Positions 42,474 through 51,182 of a stretch of DNA of 64,000 nt are shown piece after piece (the first letter of the stretch is position 1; each line of letters starts with the position of its first letter). Under the pieces are notes generated by a model. That model was not told the origin of the DNA, did not search any database, and was given only the letters and a program-made list of their open reading frames with translations. Position numbers and translations under genes: made by a program. The stretch comes from CAXNKH01 sp049296795 (GTDB taxonomy: Bacteria > Pseudomonadota > Gammaproteobacteria > Burkholderiales > Burkholderiaceae_C), in assembly GCA_049296795.1 (NCBI GenBank), contig JBAQTC010000013.1, positions 62,001-126,000 on the forward strand, written 5' to 3'.

Positions 42474-43238
42474 ATGCCAGAAATTCTCAGCGACGTATCA
42501 GCCGGCGTCATGACCATCACCTTGAACCGGGTCGAGAAGAAAAACTCGCTCACCGCAGCCATGTACAGCGAGCTGGCCAGGGTCTTGCAACAGGCACAGA
42601 GCGACGCGGCAGTGCGCTGCGTGGTGATTCAAGGGCACGAGACTATTTTTTCGGCCGGCAATGACATAAGCGATTTCCTGAACCAACCACCGACCAGCGC
42701 CGACGCGCCAGTGTTCGATTTCATGCGCACCCTGATCGCTTTCCCCAAGCCCCTGGTGGCTGCGGTTTGTGGCCCGGCCGTGGGCATTGGAACGACAATG
42801 CTGTTTCACTGCGATCTGGTCTATGCCGGCGACAACGCAGCCTTCTCCATGCCGTTTGTCAATCTCGGCCTGTGCCCTGAGTTGGCATCGAGCTTGTTGG
42901 CACCGCAACGCATGGGTTATCAACGGGCGGCTGAAGCCTTGCTGTTGGGTGAGCCCTTCATGGCGGAAACAGCATTGGAGTTGGGTTTGATCAACCGCAT
43001 CGTTCCACCCTCGGAGGCCAACGCCTTGGCCCAACAGCAGGCCCGCAAGTTGGCATTGAAACCCGTCACTGCCTTGCTGGAGACCAAGCGTTTGTTGAAG
43101 GAAGCCCAAGCTGCCTTGGTGGCCGAGCGGGTGGCGCAAGAGGGCCGCAGTTTTGGCCGCATGCTGCAGGAACCTGCAGCCAAGGAAGCGTTTGCTGCCT
43201 TTCTGGAAAAGCGAAGCCCTGATTTTTCCAAGCTGTGA
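42474..43238 (+). CDS. Enoyl-CoA hydratase/isomerase family protein
   Basis: A crotonase-fold protein of 254 aa. ETIFSAGNDISDFL and VCGPAVGIGTTMLFHCDLVYA form the oxyanion hole; the catalytic Glu position lies in VNLGLCPELASSLLAPQRMGYQRA. SAGNDI rather than SAGADL points to the isomerase/PaaG-like or ECI branch. ATG 42474 follows TGAGGT; an ATG four codons upstream is also open. It is 66 bp after the FAH gene, so operon membership is uncertain; its role may be fatty or aromatic acid oxidation. Confidence 0.85.
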   Translation: MPEILSDVSAGVMTITLNRVEKKNSLTAAMYSELARVLQQAQSDAAVRCVVIQGHETIFSAGNDISDFLNQPPTSADAPVFDFMRTLIAFPKPLVAAVCGPAVGIGTTMLFHCDLVYAGDNAAFSMPFVNLGLCPELASSLLAPQRMGYQRAAEALLLGEPFMAETALELGLINRIVPPSEANALAQQQARKLALKPVTALLETKRLLKEAQAALVAERVAQEGRSFGRMLQEPAAKEAFAAFLEKRSPDFSKL

Positions 43239-43247
43239 TGGGGCCTC

Positions 43248-45095
43248 ATGCGCCGACACGGTGAAACCAGCACGCAGCCAGCGACGCCCACCACGCCCCA
43301 GCCTGGCCACAGCGACTGGGCCACGCTGAGCCGGCTCATGCCGTATTTGTGGCAATACAAATACCGGGTAATCGCAGCACTGTTGTTCATGGTCGGGGCC
43401 AAGCTGGCCAATGTTAGCGTTCCCTTGCTGCTCAAAACCCTGGTCGACGACATGAACATCCAGGCTGGCGAGATCAGGGCTTTGCTGGTGGTGCCAGCCG
43501 CTTTGCTGCTGGGCTATGGCGCGTTGCGCTTGTCCACCTCGCTGTTCACCGAATTGCGCGAACTGGTGTTTGCCAAAGCCACTGAGGGAGCTTCGCGCAG
43601 CATTTCACTCCAGGTATTTCGCCACTTGCACGCCCTGAGCCTGCGCTTTCACCTGGAGCGCCAGACTGGCGGCATGACACGCGACATTGAGCGCGGTACC
43701 CGGGGCGTGCACTCGCTGATTTCTTATTCGCTCTACAGCATCATCCCCACCTTGATCGAGGTGGCGCTGGTGCTGACCCTGCTGGCGGTCAAGTTCGATG
43801 TTTGGTTTGCCTGGATCACGATTGCAGCGTTGGCGGCCTACATCGTGTTCACCATCACGGTGACCGAGTGGCGAACCCAGTACCGGCGCAAAATGAACGA
43901 GCTCGATTCATCGGCTCACAGCCGGGCCATCGATTCGTTGCTGAACTACGAAACGGTCAAGTACTTCAACAACGAAGAGTTCGAAGCCCATCGCTACGAT
44001 GAAAACCTCGAACGCTACCGCCGTGCCGCGGTGAAAAGCCAGAGTACGCTGAGCTTGCTCAATACCGGCCAGCAACTGATCATCTCGGCTGGCTTGGTGG
44101 CTTTGCTGTGGCGCGCCACCCAGGGTGTGGTCGATGGCCGGATGACCCTGGGCGACCTGGTGATGGTCAACGCATTCATGATTCAGCTCTACATCCCCTT
44201 GAATTTTCTGGGCGTGCTGTACCGTGAAATCAAACAAAGCCTGACCGATCTGGACAAGATGTTCACGCTGATGGAGCGCGAGCGCGAAGTGGCCGATGAC
44301 CCCGGAGCCCAGGCATTGGTGCTGCAGGGGCCGCCCGAGCTGATTTTTAGCAATGTCAGCTTTGCTTACGATGCAGCGCGACCGATTTTGAAGAACCTCA
44401 GCTTCCATATTCCGGCCGGAAAAAAAGTTGCCGTGGTCGGTCCTTCGGGGGCCGGTAAATCGACTCTGGCGCGTTTGTTGTTTCGCTTTTACGACGTGCA
44501 GGGCGGCGAGATTCGAATCGCTGGGCAAAATATCCGTGCCGTGACACAGGCCAGTGTGCGCCAGGCTATCGGCATCGTTCCGCAAGACACGGTGCTGTTC
44601 AACGACACGGTGCACTACAACATTGCGTACGGCCGACCTGGCAGCACTCGCGTCGAAGTAGAAGACGCAGCCCGTTCGGCACACATTCATAACTTCATCG
44701 TTGCCACGCCCGCGGGCTACGAGACCCAGGTCGGCGAGCGTGGCCTCAAGCTCTCCGGAGGCGAAAAACAAAGGGTGGCGATAGCCCGCACGGTGCTGAA
44801 AAATCCGCCGATTTTGGTGCTTGACGAAGCGACTTCGGCGCTCGATTCGGCCAACGAACGCGCCATTCAGTCCGAGTTGCAAAACGTCGCGCACAACCGC
44901 ACTACCTTGGTCATTGCGCATCGCTTGTCTACCGTAGTCGATGCCCACGAAATTCTGGTGCTCGATGCCGGTCAGATTGTTGAGCGCGGAACCCATGGCG
45001 AGTTATTGGCTAAGGCTGGGCGCTACGCTGACATGTGGGCGCTGCAGCAAAACAGTGAAACGCTGGAGCCGGTCGCTTCTGTTTTGGGACAATAG
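43248..45095 (+). CDS. Atm1-type ABC exporter (half-transporter, fused permease-ATPase)
   Basis: Residues ~25-330 form a six-helix exporter domain containing LRFHLERQTGGMTRDIERGTRG and LNYETVKYFNNEEFEAHRYD, which are the glutathione-binding signatures of mitochondrial Atm1 and bacterial NaAtm1. The ATPase has Walker A VGPSGAGKST, signature LSGGEKQR and Walker B ILVLDEATSALD. Members export glutathione conjugates or heavy-metal/sulfur species. Length 615 aa. pyrC follows after 4 bp. Confidence 0.93.
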   Translation: MRRHGETSTQPATPTTPQPGHSDWATLSRLMPYLWQYKYRVIAALLFMVGAKLANVSVPLLLKTLVDDMNIQAGEIRALLVVPAALLLGYGALRLSTSLFTELRELVFAKATEGASRSISLQVFRHLHALSLRFHLERQTGGMTRDIERGTRGVHSLISYSLYSIIPTLIEVALVLTLLAVKFDVWFAWITIAALAAYIVFTITVTEWRTQYRRKMNELDSSAHSRAIDSLLNYETVKYFNNEEFEAHRYDENLERYRRAAVKSQSTLSLLNTGQQLIISAGLVALLWRATQGVVDGRMTLGDLVMVNAFMIQLYIPLNFLGVLYREIKQSLTDLDKMFTLMEREREVADDPGAQALVLQGPPELIFSNVSFAYDAARPILKNLSFHIPAGKKVAVVGPSGAGKSTLARLLFRFYDVQGGEIRIAGQNIRAVTQASVRQAIGIVPQDTVLFNDTVHYNIAYGRPGSTRVEVEDAARSAHIHNFIVATPAGYETQVGERGLKLSGGEKQRVAIARTVLKNPPILVLDEATSALDSANERAIQSELQNVAHNRTTLVIAHRLSTVVDAHEILVLDAGQIVERGTHGELLAKAGRYADMWALQQNSETLEPVASVLGQ

Positions 45096-45099
45096 CGCC

Positions 45100-46131
45100 A
45101 TGACTCAAGAAATAAGCCTGACCCGACCCGACGATTGGCATCTCCACGTGCGCGACGGCGACGCCTTGCGTACCGTGGTGCCGCACACCGCAGCCCAGTT
45201 TGGCCGCGCCATCATCATGCCCAACCTGAGGCCACCAGTGACCAGCGCCGCCCAGGCCCTGGCGTACCGTGACCGGATTCTGGCCGCGGTGCCAGAAGGC
45301 GTTCAGTTCGAGCCGCTGATGACGCTGTATCTCACTGACAACTTGCCGCCCGATGAAATCAAGCGCGCCAAGGACGCCGGTGTGGTGGCGCTCAAACTCT
45401 ACCCGGCTGGCGCCACCACCAACAGCGACGCGGGTGTGACCGATGTGCGCAAGACTTACAAAACATTGGAAGCGATGCAGCGCGAGGGCCTGTTGCTGCT
45501 GGTTCACGGCGAAGTGACAGCCCCGGAGATTGACTTGTTTGACCGCGAAGCGGTGTTCATTGACCAGCAGCTGATTCCACTGCGGCGCGACTTCCCCGAA
45601 CTCAAAATCGTGTTCGAGCACATCACAACCCTCGAGGCAGCGCACTATGTGCGCGACAGCGACCGTTTCACCGGCGCGACCGTCACAGCGCATCACCTGC
45701 TGTACAACCGCAACGCCATTTTTACCGGCGGGATTCGCCCGCACTACTACTGCCTGCCGGTGCTCAAGCGCGAAATGCATAGGCTGGCGCTGGTCGAAGC
45801 GGCCACCAGTGGCAACCCTAAATTCTTTCTGGGTACCGACAGCGCACCGCACCCGGCGCAGCTGAAAGAACACGCGACCGGTTGCGCCGGTTGCTACACC
45901 GCGCACGCGGCGATCGAGATGTATGCCGAGGCTTTCGATTCGGCCGGTGCCTTGGATCGTTTGGAAGCTTTTGCCAGTTTCAATGGCGCTGATTTTTACG
46001 GACTGCCGCGAAACACGACCCGCATCACGCTGCGCCGTGAGCGCTGGACCCCGGCTGAGAGTTTTGCTTTTGGTGCGGCTGAACTCAAACCCCTGCGTTC
46101 GGGCGAAACGCTACCGTGGCGCATGGTTTAG
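45100..46131 (+). CDS. pyrC: Dihydroorotase (class II)
   Basis: PyrC closes carbamoyl aspartate to dihydroorotate in pyrimidine synthesis. DDWHLHVRDGD holds the H-x-H zinc ligands; MPNLRPPV, ALKLYPAGATTNSDAGV (carbamylated Lys), LLVHGEV, FEHITT, TAHHLLYNRN and GTDSAPH (catalytic Asp) follow. Full length 343 aa. Start ATG 45100; the frame upstream lies inside the ABC gene. Confidence 0.96.
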   Translation: MTQEISLTRPDDWHLHVRDGDALRTVVPHTAAQFGRAIIMPNLRPPVTSAAQALAYRDRILAAVPEGVQFEPLMTLYLTDNLPPDEIKRAKDAGVVALKLYPAGATTNSDAGVTDVRKTYKTLEAMQREGLLLLVHGEVTAPEIDLFDREAVFIDQQLIPLRRDFPELKIVFEHITTLEAAHYVRDSDRFTGATVTAHHLLYNRNAIFTGGIRPHYYCLPVLKREMHRLALVEAATSGNPKFFLGTDSAPHPAQLKEHATGCAGCYTAHAAIEMYAEAFDSAGALDRLEAFASFNGADFYGLPRNTTRITLRRERWTPAESFAFGAAELKPLRSGETLPWRMV

Positions 46132-46862
46132 AGCAGATCGACTGGCAAGCGCCCTGGTTGGGGCCTTATCGTGCGCTCGGACAAACGGTGGCCCAAGACA
46201 TTGACGCCGGTTTGTCCTGCCATGAGGCGCTTAACCGCTGCGACTCTGCTCTCCTGCGCTTTTGTGCGCAGCAGGAATTGCCCCCCGGTCAAGCTTACGA
46301 GGACTTTATTTTCCAAACCCGGTGCTGCCCGACCCGCGATGGCGTGCATGATTTTTTCAATGGTCTGTGCTGGCTGCATTACCCCCAGACCAAGAAAAAA
46401 CTCAATGCACTGCAAGCGCATGAAATTGCCAGTGCCGGCATTGGCCCCTTGCGCGGAGCGCTGCGCGATGGACTGACGCTGTTTGACGAGAACGCAGCGC
46501 TGCTGCAAGCGCCTGATGCTTTGTGGGACGCTTTGCTGATCAAGGACTGGGCCAGTCTGTTTGGTACATTGCGTCCCCTGTGGCAACAAGCGAATTTGCG
46601 TTTGTTTGGTCACGCGCTGCTGGAGAAACTGGTGCGCCCCAGAAAAGCCATCACGGCCCATGTGATTCGGGTTCCGCTGGGCTTGACCGGCCTACCGGAA
46701 GTCGATCAGTGGGTTGCGCACACGCTGAGTGCTGAACTGCTGGCGAGCAAACCTTTTGTTCCACTGCCGGTGTTGGGCGTGCCGCTCTGGTGGGCGGCTA
46801 ATCAAGAGCCGGCGTTTTATGCCGATCCTCGGGTATTTCGAGTCCCGCGCGTGGCTTCTTGA
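46116..46862 (+). CDS. DUF3025 protein
   Basis: A 248-aa soluble protein of unknown function. DGVHDFFNGLCWLHYPQTKKKLNALQ and LTLFDENAALL are the DUF3025 core; the C-terminal half has LFGHALLEKLVRPRKAITAHV and VPLPVLGVPLWWAANQ. GTG 46116 is the only in-frame start near the end of pyrC, giving a 16-nt overlap. The DUF3025 gene commonly neighbours pyrC in Burkholderiales, without a known link. Confidence 0.87.
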   Translation: MAHGLEQIDWQAPWLGPYRALGQTVAQDIDAGLSCHEALNRCDSALLRFCAQQELPPGQAYEDFIFQTRCCPTRDGVHDFFNGLCWLHYPQTKKKLNALQAHEIASAGIGPLRGALRDGLTLFDENAALLQAPDALWDALLIKDWASLFGTLRPLWQQANLRLFGHALLEKLVRPRKAITAHVIRVPLGLTGLPEVDQWVAHTLSAELLASKPFVPLPVLGVPLWWAANQEPAFYADPRVFRVPRVAS

Positions 46863-46894
46863 GTGGTCTGATTAAGAATATTTGCAGGCTTACC

Positions 46895-46923
46895 CTTGTT
46901 TCTGGGCTGGTTAGCCCTAATAT
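46895..46923 (+). promoter_or_regulatory. Sigma-32 (heat-shock) promoter candidate for htpX
   Basis: CTTGTTT (46895-46901) and CCCTAATAT (46915-46923) are spaced by 13 bp, close to the sigma-32 consensus CTTGAAA-N13-15-CCCCATnT. It is 71 bp upstream of htpX, which is a heat-shock gene in E. coli. Confidence 0.5.
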
Positions 46924-46994
46924 CTGCGCCATCGGGCAACGATCAAGTTGCGGGCAGGGCTGGGGCACTTCCCACTACCGATAAGGAGAATGTA

Positions 46995-47864
46995 ATGAAA
47001 CGAATTTTTCTGTTTATCGCGACCAACCTGGCGGTGGTGCTGGTGCTGGGCCTGGTGGCCAATTTGCTGGGTGTCAACCGCTTCCTCACGGCCAACGGGC
47101 TGAATCTGGGGGCGTTGCTGGGTTTTGCCTTGATCATGGGATTTGGTGGGGCTTTCCTTTCGCTCTTGATCAGCAAACCGCTGGCTAAATGGAGCTCGGG
47201 CGTGCGGGTGATCGCGCAGCCGCAATCGGCCGACGAAGCCTGGATTGTTCAGACCGTGCAGCGACTGGCTGACAAGGCAGGCATTGCGATGCCCGAAGTC
47301 GGCATCTTTGAGGGCGACCCGAATGCCTTTGCTACTGGCGCTTTCAAAAATTCGGCCCTGGTGGCGGTTTCCACCGGTTTGCTGACCGGTATGACGCGCG
47401 ACGAGGTCGAGGCCGTGTTGGGTCATGAAATCGCCCATATCGCCAATGGCGACATGGTCACCATGACTTTGATTCAAGGCGTAATGAACACCTTTGTGGT
47501 GTTCCTCAGCCGCGTGATCGGTTATGCAGTGGACAGCTTTTTGCGACGCGGTGACGACCGTGAAAGTGGCCCGGGCATGGGCTACTACATCACCACCATC
47601 GTGCTGGACATCCTGCTGGGTTTTGTCGCTGCCATGATCGTGGCTTGGTTCTCGCGTCAGCGCGAGTTCCGCGCCGATGCCGGATCGGCCCAGTTGCTGG
47701 GACGGCGGCAACCGATGATCAATGCCCTGGCCCGACTCGGTGCCATGCACCCGGCTGAGTTGCCCAAGAGTGTGGCAGCGATGGGTATTGCCGGCGGCAT
47801 CGGCCAGTGGTTCTCGACCCACCCACCGATAGAAGAGCGCATCGCCGCACTGGAAAGTCAATAA
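46995..47864 (+). CDS. htpX: Membrane zinc metalloprotease HtpX
   Basis: HtpX degrades damaged inner-membrane proteins with FtsH. Two N-terminal helices (residues ~4-22 and 35-55), then HEIAHIANGD (HExxH zinc site), then two more hydrophobic segments (MTLIQGVMNTFVVFLSRVIGY and YYITTIVLDILLGFVAAMIVAW) and SRQREFRADAGSA with the third zinc ligand Glu. Length 289 aa. ATG 46995 follows AAGGAG. Confidence 0.96.
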   Translation: MKRIFLFIATNLAVVLVLGLVANLLGVNRFLTANGLNLGALLGFALIMGFGGAFLSLLISKPLAKWSSGVRVIAQPQSADEAWIVQTVQRLADKAGIAMPEVGIFEGDPNAFATGAFKNSALVAVSTGLLTGMTRDEVEAVLGHEIAHIANGDMVTMTLIQGVMNTFVVFLSRVIGYAVDSFLRRGDDRESGPGMGYYITTIVLDILLGFVAAMIVAWFSRQREFRADAGSAQLLGRRQPMINALARLGAMHPAELPKSVAAMGIAGGIGQWFSTHPPIEERIAALESQ

Positions 47865-47903
47865 AAGGGCGGAGCTGTCAAAGGCGGGGCCGTTGGTCAG
47901 GCA

Positions 47904-48157
47904 TCCTTTGCGCTCGCAAGCGTTGGCATGGCCGGTGGATTGGGTGCCCGTTCTCCAGCCCAGGCTCGCGGGCGGCTGCATGTGAGAACCTACGTTGCTG
48001 CGTTAATGCCGCCACAGGTCCACGAGATCTGTAACAACCGCGAATCGGGCCTGCGCCCGGACACCCGCACCGCCGGCCTGATCAGTATCTGGTTTTTCAA
48101 AATGCAGTCCGAAACCTCGTGCGCTGCGTTGTTTCGAGGTGGGTGGTGGGGCTGGCA
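47904..48157 (+). repeat. Dispersed ~260-bp intergenic element, copy 1
   Basis: The sequence from TCCTTTGCGC to GCTGGCA is closely similar to the reverse complement of 58939-59201. It fills the space between htpX and the converging FAD dehydrogenase gene. An open frame runs through both copies (for example GARSPAQARGRLHVRT here and GARSPAQVRGRLNVRT in copy 2), but neither has an SD or a credible start. No terminal repeats or transposase were seen. The rest of the 505-bp gap (48158-48324) shows nothing recognisable. Confidence 0.8.
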
Positions 48158-48324
48158 GGCGCAGGCTCGATTTGCGGTTGCCACAGAATTTGTCTGCCGG
48201 CCACGGCGTTAACGAAAATTTTCTTGAATTTCAGAAGCACTTAACCGCGAGCTGAGCCGAAGAAGGACAGCCACGCTGCCCGCCTGGCGCAGATGTGCTG
48301 GCGAGAGGCTGTACAAATCCGCTA

Positions 48325-48369
48325 GCGCGCGTAGCTGTTGGCGAGGCCGGTGGTCTGGTATTGCTGTCC
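48325..48369 (+). repeat. Fragment of the same ~260-bp element
   Basis: GCGCGCGTAGCTGTTGGCGA and the following GGCCGGTGGTCTGG match the first ~45 bp of the element in the form found in copy 2 (CGCGCGTAACTGTTGGC, GACCGGTGGATTGG). It abuts the 3-prime end of the FAD dehydrogenase gene and looks like a truncated third copy. Confidence 0.55.
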
Positions 48370-50025
48370 TCAGCTATTCAAAATGGCGCGGGCCACAGCT
48401 TCGGCCACTTTGATTCCGTCCACCCCGGCTGACAGGATTCCGCCGGCGTAACCGGCGCCTTCGCCGGCGGGGTAGAGACCGCGCACATTGCTGCTTTGAA
48501 AATTTTCGCCGCGTGGCATGCGCAGTGGCGACGAGGTGCGGGTTTCGACCCCGGTCAACACGGCATCGGGCATGTCAAAACCCTTCAGTTTTTTCCCAAA
48601 CGCGGGTAGCGCTTCGCGAATGGCTTCAATGGCATAGGCGGGCAGGGCCTGCGCGAGGCTGCCGAGCTTGACACCTGGACGGTAAGAGGGAGTCACGCTG
48701 CCGAGTTGAGTCGAGGGTCGGTCGGCCATGAAATCGCCCACCAACTGAGCCGGTGCTTCGTAATTGCTCCCGCCCAACACATAGGCCTGCGACTCCAGCT
48801 CGCGCTGCAATGCGATGCCCGCCAGCGGGCTGACGGCGCCGCTGCTCAGACGCTCGCCGCCGAAGTCGGCTGGCTCAATTCCCACCACAATCCCGGCATT
48901 GGCGTTGCGTTCGTTGCGCGAATACTGGCTCATGCCATTGGTCACCACCCGACCGAGCTCGGAGGTGGCTGCCACCACCGTGCCGCCCGGGCACATGCAA
49001 AAGCTGTACACCGTTCGACCATTTTGGGCGTGGTGTGCCAACTTGTAATCGGCAGCACCGAGCAAAGCGTTGCCGGCGTGGCGACCCCAGCGGGCGCGGT
49101 CTATCAGGCCTTGGGGATGTTCAATCCGAAAGCCGATCGAAAATGGCTTGGCTTGAAGTTCGACCCCGCGCTCAAACAGCATGGAAAAAGTGTCGCGTGC
49201 GCTGTGGCCCAAAGCCAGCACCACCTGCTCGGCTGGCAACTCGTAGTGGCTATCTGTCTGGCCATCGTGCACCGTCAGGCCGCGCAGTTGCAGCCCTTGG
49301 GGATCTGCTTGCAGCTTTACATCTGTGACCCGGTGCTGAAAGCGAATTTCGCCGCCCAAGGCGATGATCTGGGCCCGCAGGTTTTCCACCACCTTGACCA
49401 GTTTGAATGTGCCAATGTGGGGATGGGCTTCGAACAGGATGTCCGCCGGTGCGCCAGCGCGAACGAACTCGTCGATCACTTTGCGTCCCAAATGGCGCGG
49501 GTCCTTGATCTGGCTATAGAGTTTGCCGTCAGAAAAAGTACCGGCACCGCCTTCGCCAAATTGAACATTGGACTCCGGGTTGAGCTGGTTTTTGCGCCAC
49601 AAAGCCCAGGTGTCTTGGGTCCGTTCGCGCACCGCTTTGCCGCGCTCCAAAACGATGGGTTTGAAGCCCATTTGAGCCAACAGCAGGGCGCTGAAAATGC
49701 CACATGGGCCAAAGCCAACCACCACTGGGCGCTGCTTCAGTACAGCCGGGGCCTGCGCCACCGGGTGATAAAACAAATCGGGTGCGGCGGCGATGTGGGG
49801 ATGAGCTGCGAAACGGGCTAATAGCGCAGCTTCCAGAGCGGGAGTCAGCGTCAAATCGACGATATAGACTTGGAGCAGCTGGGCCTTGCGGGCATCAAAA
49901 CTGCGTTTAAAAATGCTGAAGTGCTTGATGTCCTGGGCTTGCAGCCCCAGGGTCTGGGCCATCAAAGTCGGCAGTGCATCGCTGGCGTGATCCAGCGGGA
50001 GTTTGAGTTCAGTGAGTCGAATCAT
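48370..50025 (-). CDS. FAD-dependent dehydrogenase of the COG2509 type
   Basis: A 551-aa flavoprotein. VVVGFGPCGIFSALLLAQMGFKPIVLERGKAVRERTQDT is the FAD-binding Rossmann segment; VQFGEGGAGTFSDGKLYSQIKD, LALGHSARDTFSML, FSIGFRIEHPQGLID, CPGGTVVAATSE and LYPAGEGAGYAGGILSAGVDGIKVAEA are characteristic of this uncharacterised family. An N-terminal domain of ~95 residues precedes the FAD site. Cytoplasmic. The physiological electron donor and acceptor are unknown. Confidence 0.9.
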   Translation of the reverse strand: MIRLTELKLPLDHASDALPTLMAQTLGLQAQDIKHFSIFKRSFDARKAQLLQVYIVDLTLTPALEAALLARFAAHPHIAAAPDLFYHPVAQAPAVLKQRPVVVGFGPCGIFSALLLAQMGFKPIVLERGKAVRERTQDTWALWRKNQLNPESNVQFGEGGAGTFSDGKLYSQIKDPRHLGRKVIDEFVRAGAPADILFEAHPHIGTFKLVKVVENLRAQIIALGGEIRFQHRVTDVKLQADPQGLQLRGLTVHDGQTDSHYELPAEQVVLALGHSARDTFSMLFERGVELQAKPFSIGFRIEHPQGLIDRARWGRHAGNALLGAADYKLAHHAQNGRTVYSFCMCPGGTVVAATSELGRVVTNGMSQYSRNERNANAGIVVGIEPADFGGERLSSGAVSPLAGIALQRELESQAYVLGGSNYEAPAQLVGDFMADRPSTQLGSVTPSYRPGVKLGSLAQALPAYAIEAIREALPAFGKKLKGFDMPDAVLTGVETRTSSPLRMPRGENFQSSNVRGLYPAGEGAGYAGGILSAGVDGIKVAEAVARAILNS

Positions 50026-50168
50026 GGCTTGTGTTGATCAAGCAGAAGAAGCTGCCAATGATACGCTCAGCAAAGCTCAGCCATGACGTGGATAATCCCG
50101 TGGCGCGTACAGTCAAAATCGCCAGTGCGTGCCAAACACCGTATTTACTTGTAACCCAGCGACGTCCT

Positions 50169-51182
50169 ATGAAATACCGAAATCTTGGCAATTCCAATCT
50201 CAAAGTGTCTGCCCTGTGCTTGGGAACCATGATGTTTGGCGACCAGACCGACAAGACAGAGGCGGCAGCCATCGTGGCCGATGCCCACGCCAGCGGGGTG
50301 AACTACATCGACACGGCAGACGTTTACAGCTTGGGCGCAGCCGAGACCATGGTGGGCGAGTTGCTTAAATCCAATCGAAGTGACTGGGTGCTGGCCAGCA
50401 AGTTGGGTAACAAAATGTCGGATCGGGTGAACCAGGGTCGTTATTCACGCAGCTGGATGTTGGCTGAAGTTGAGGCCAGTTTGCGCCGTTTGCAAACCGA
50501 CTGGATCGACATTTACTACCTGCACCGCGACTTCAATGACATGAATCTGGAAGAGCCGCTGCGCGCGCTGCAAGCCATGTTGCGCGACGGCAAAATTCGC
50601 TACTGGGGAGTTTCCAATTTCCGCGGCTGGCGCATTGCCGAGATGGTGCGTATCGCCGCTGAGCTGGGAATGCCAGGGCCGGTGGTTTGTCAGCCCTATT
50701 ACAACTTGCTCAACCGCATGCCCGAGGTTGAGGTGTTGCCGGCCTGCCAGCACTACGGCATTGGCGTCACCTCGTACAGCCCGATTGCGCGTGGCGTACT
50801 CACGGGCAAGTACCAGCCCGGTGTTGCACCGGCACAGGAGTCACGGGCCGGTCGCGCCGACAAGCGCATGCTGGAGACCGAATTCCGCGATGAGTCGCTG
50901 CACATTGCCCAGCAGCTCAAGCTTCATGCCCAGCAACGGGGCATATCGCTGGCCCAGTTTGCCACCGCTTGGGTACTGGCCGACCGCAGAGTGAACTCGG
51001 TGATTGCTGGCCCGCGTACTTTGCAGCAATGGCAAGACTACGGCCCTGCGCTGAATTACGCGCTCAGTGCCGAAGACGAGGCCCTGGTGGACTCCCTGGT
51101 TCGTCCGGGCCATCCTTCAACCCCGGGCTTTACCGATCCATCGTACCCGCTGCATGGCCGCAACACAGGACTAGGAGACTGA
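50169..51182 (+). CDS. Aldo/keto reductase
   Basis: A 337-aa AKR. KYRNLGNSNLKVSALCLGTMMFG, YIDTADVYSLGAAETMVGE (Asp, Tyr of the tetrad), VLASKLGN (Lys), DIYYLHRDF (His) and IRYWGVSNF are family motifs; the final WVLADRRVNSVIAGPRTLQQWQD is the NADPH region. It belongs to the YajO/Tas/AKR11-12 branch. ATG 50169 is chosen; the 46 upstream codons lack homology. The stop overlaps the AEC start (TGATG). Confidence 0.92.
   Translation: MKYRNLGNSNLKVSALCLGTMMFGDQTDKTEAAAIVADAHASGVNYIDTADVYSLGAAETMVGELLKSNRSDWVLASKLGNKMSDRVNQGRYSRSWMLAEVEASLRRLQTDWIDIYYLHRDFNDMNLEEPLRALQAMLRDGKIRYWGVSNFRGWRIAEMVRIAAELGMPGPVVCQPYYNLLNRMPEVEVLPACQHYGIGVTSYSPIARGVLTGKYQPGVAPAQESRAGRADKRMLETEFRDESLHIAQQLKLHAQQRGISLAQFATAWVLADRRVNSVIAGPRTLQQWQDYGPALNYALSAEDEALVDSLVRPGHPSTPGFTDPSYPLHGRNTGLGD

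Noticed and set aside
43908..44996. Long minus-strand open frame (362 codons) in the ABC exporter gene
   Set aside because: It is antisense to Walker and signature motifs; shadow of the real gene.
47928..48212. 94-aa gene inside repeat copy 1
   Set aside because: The frame is shared with copy 2, but there is no SD or domain, and copy 2 lacks a matching start; treated as part of the repeat.
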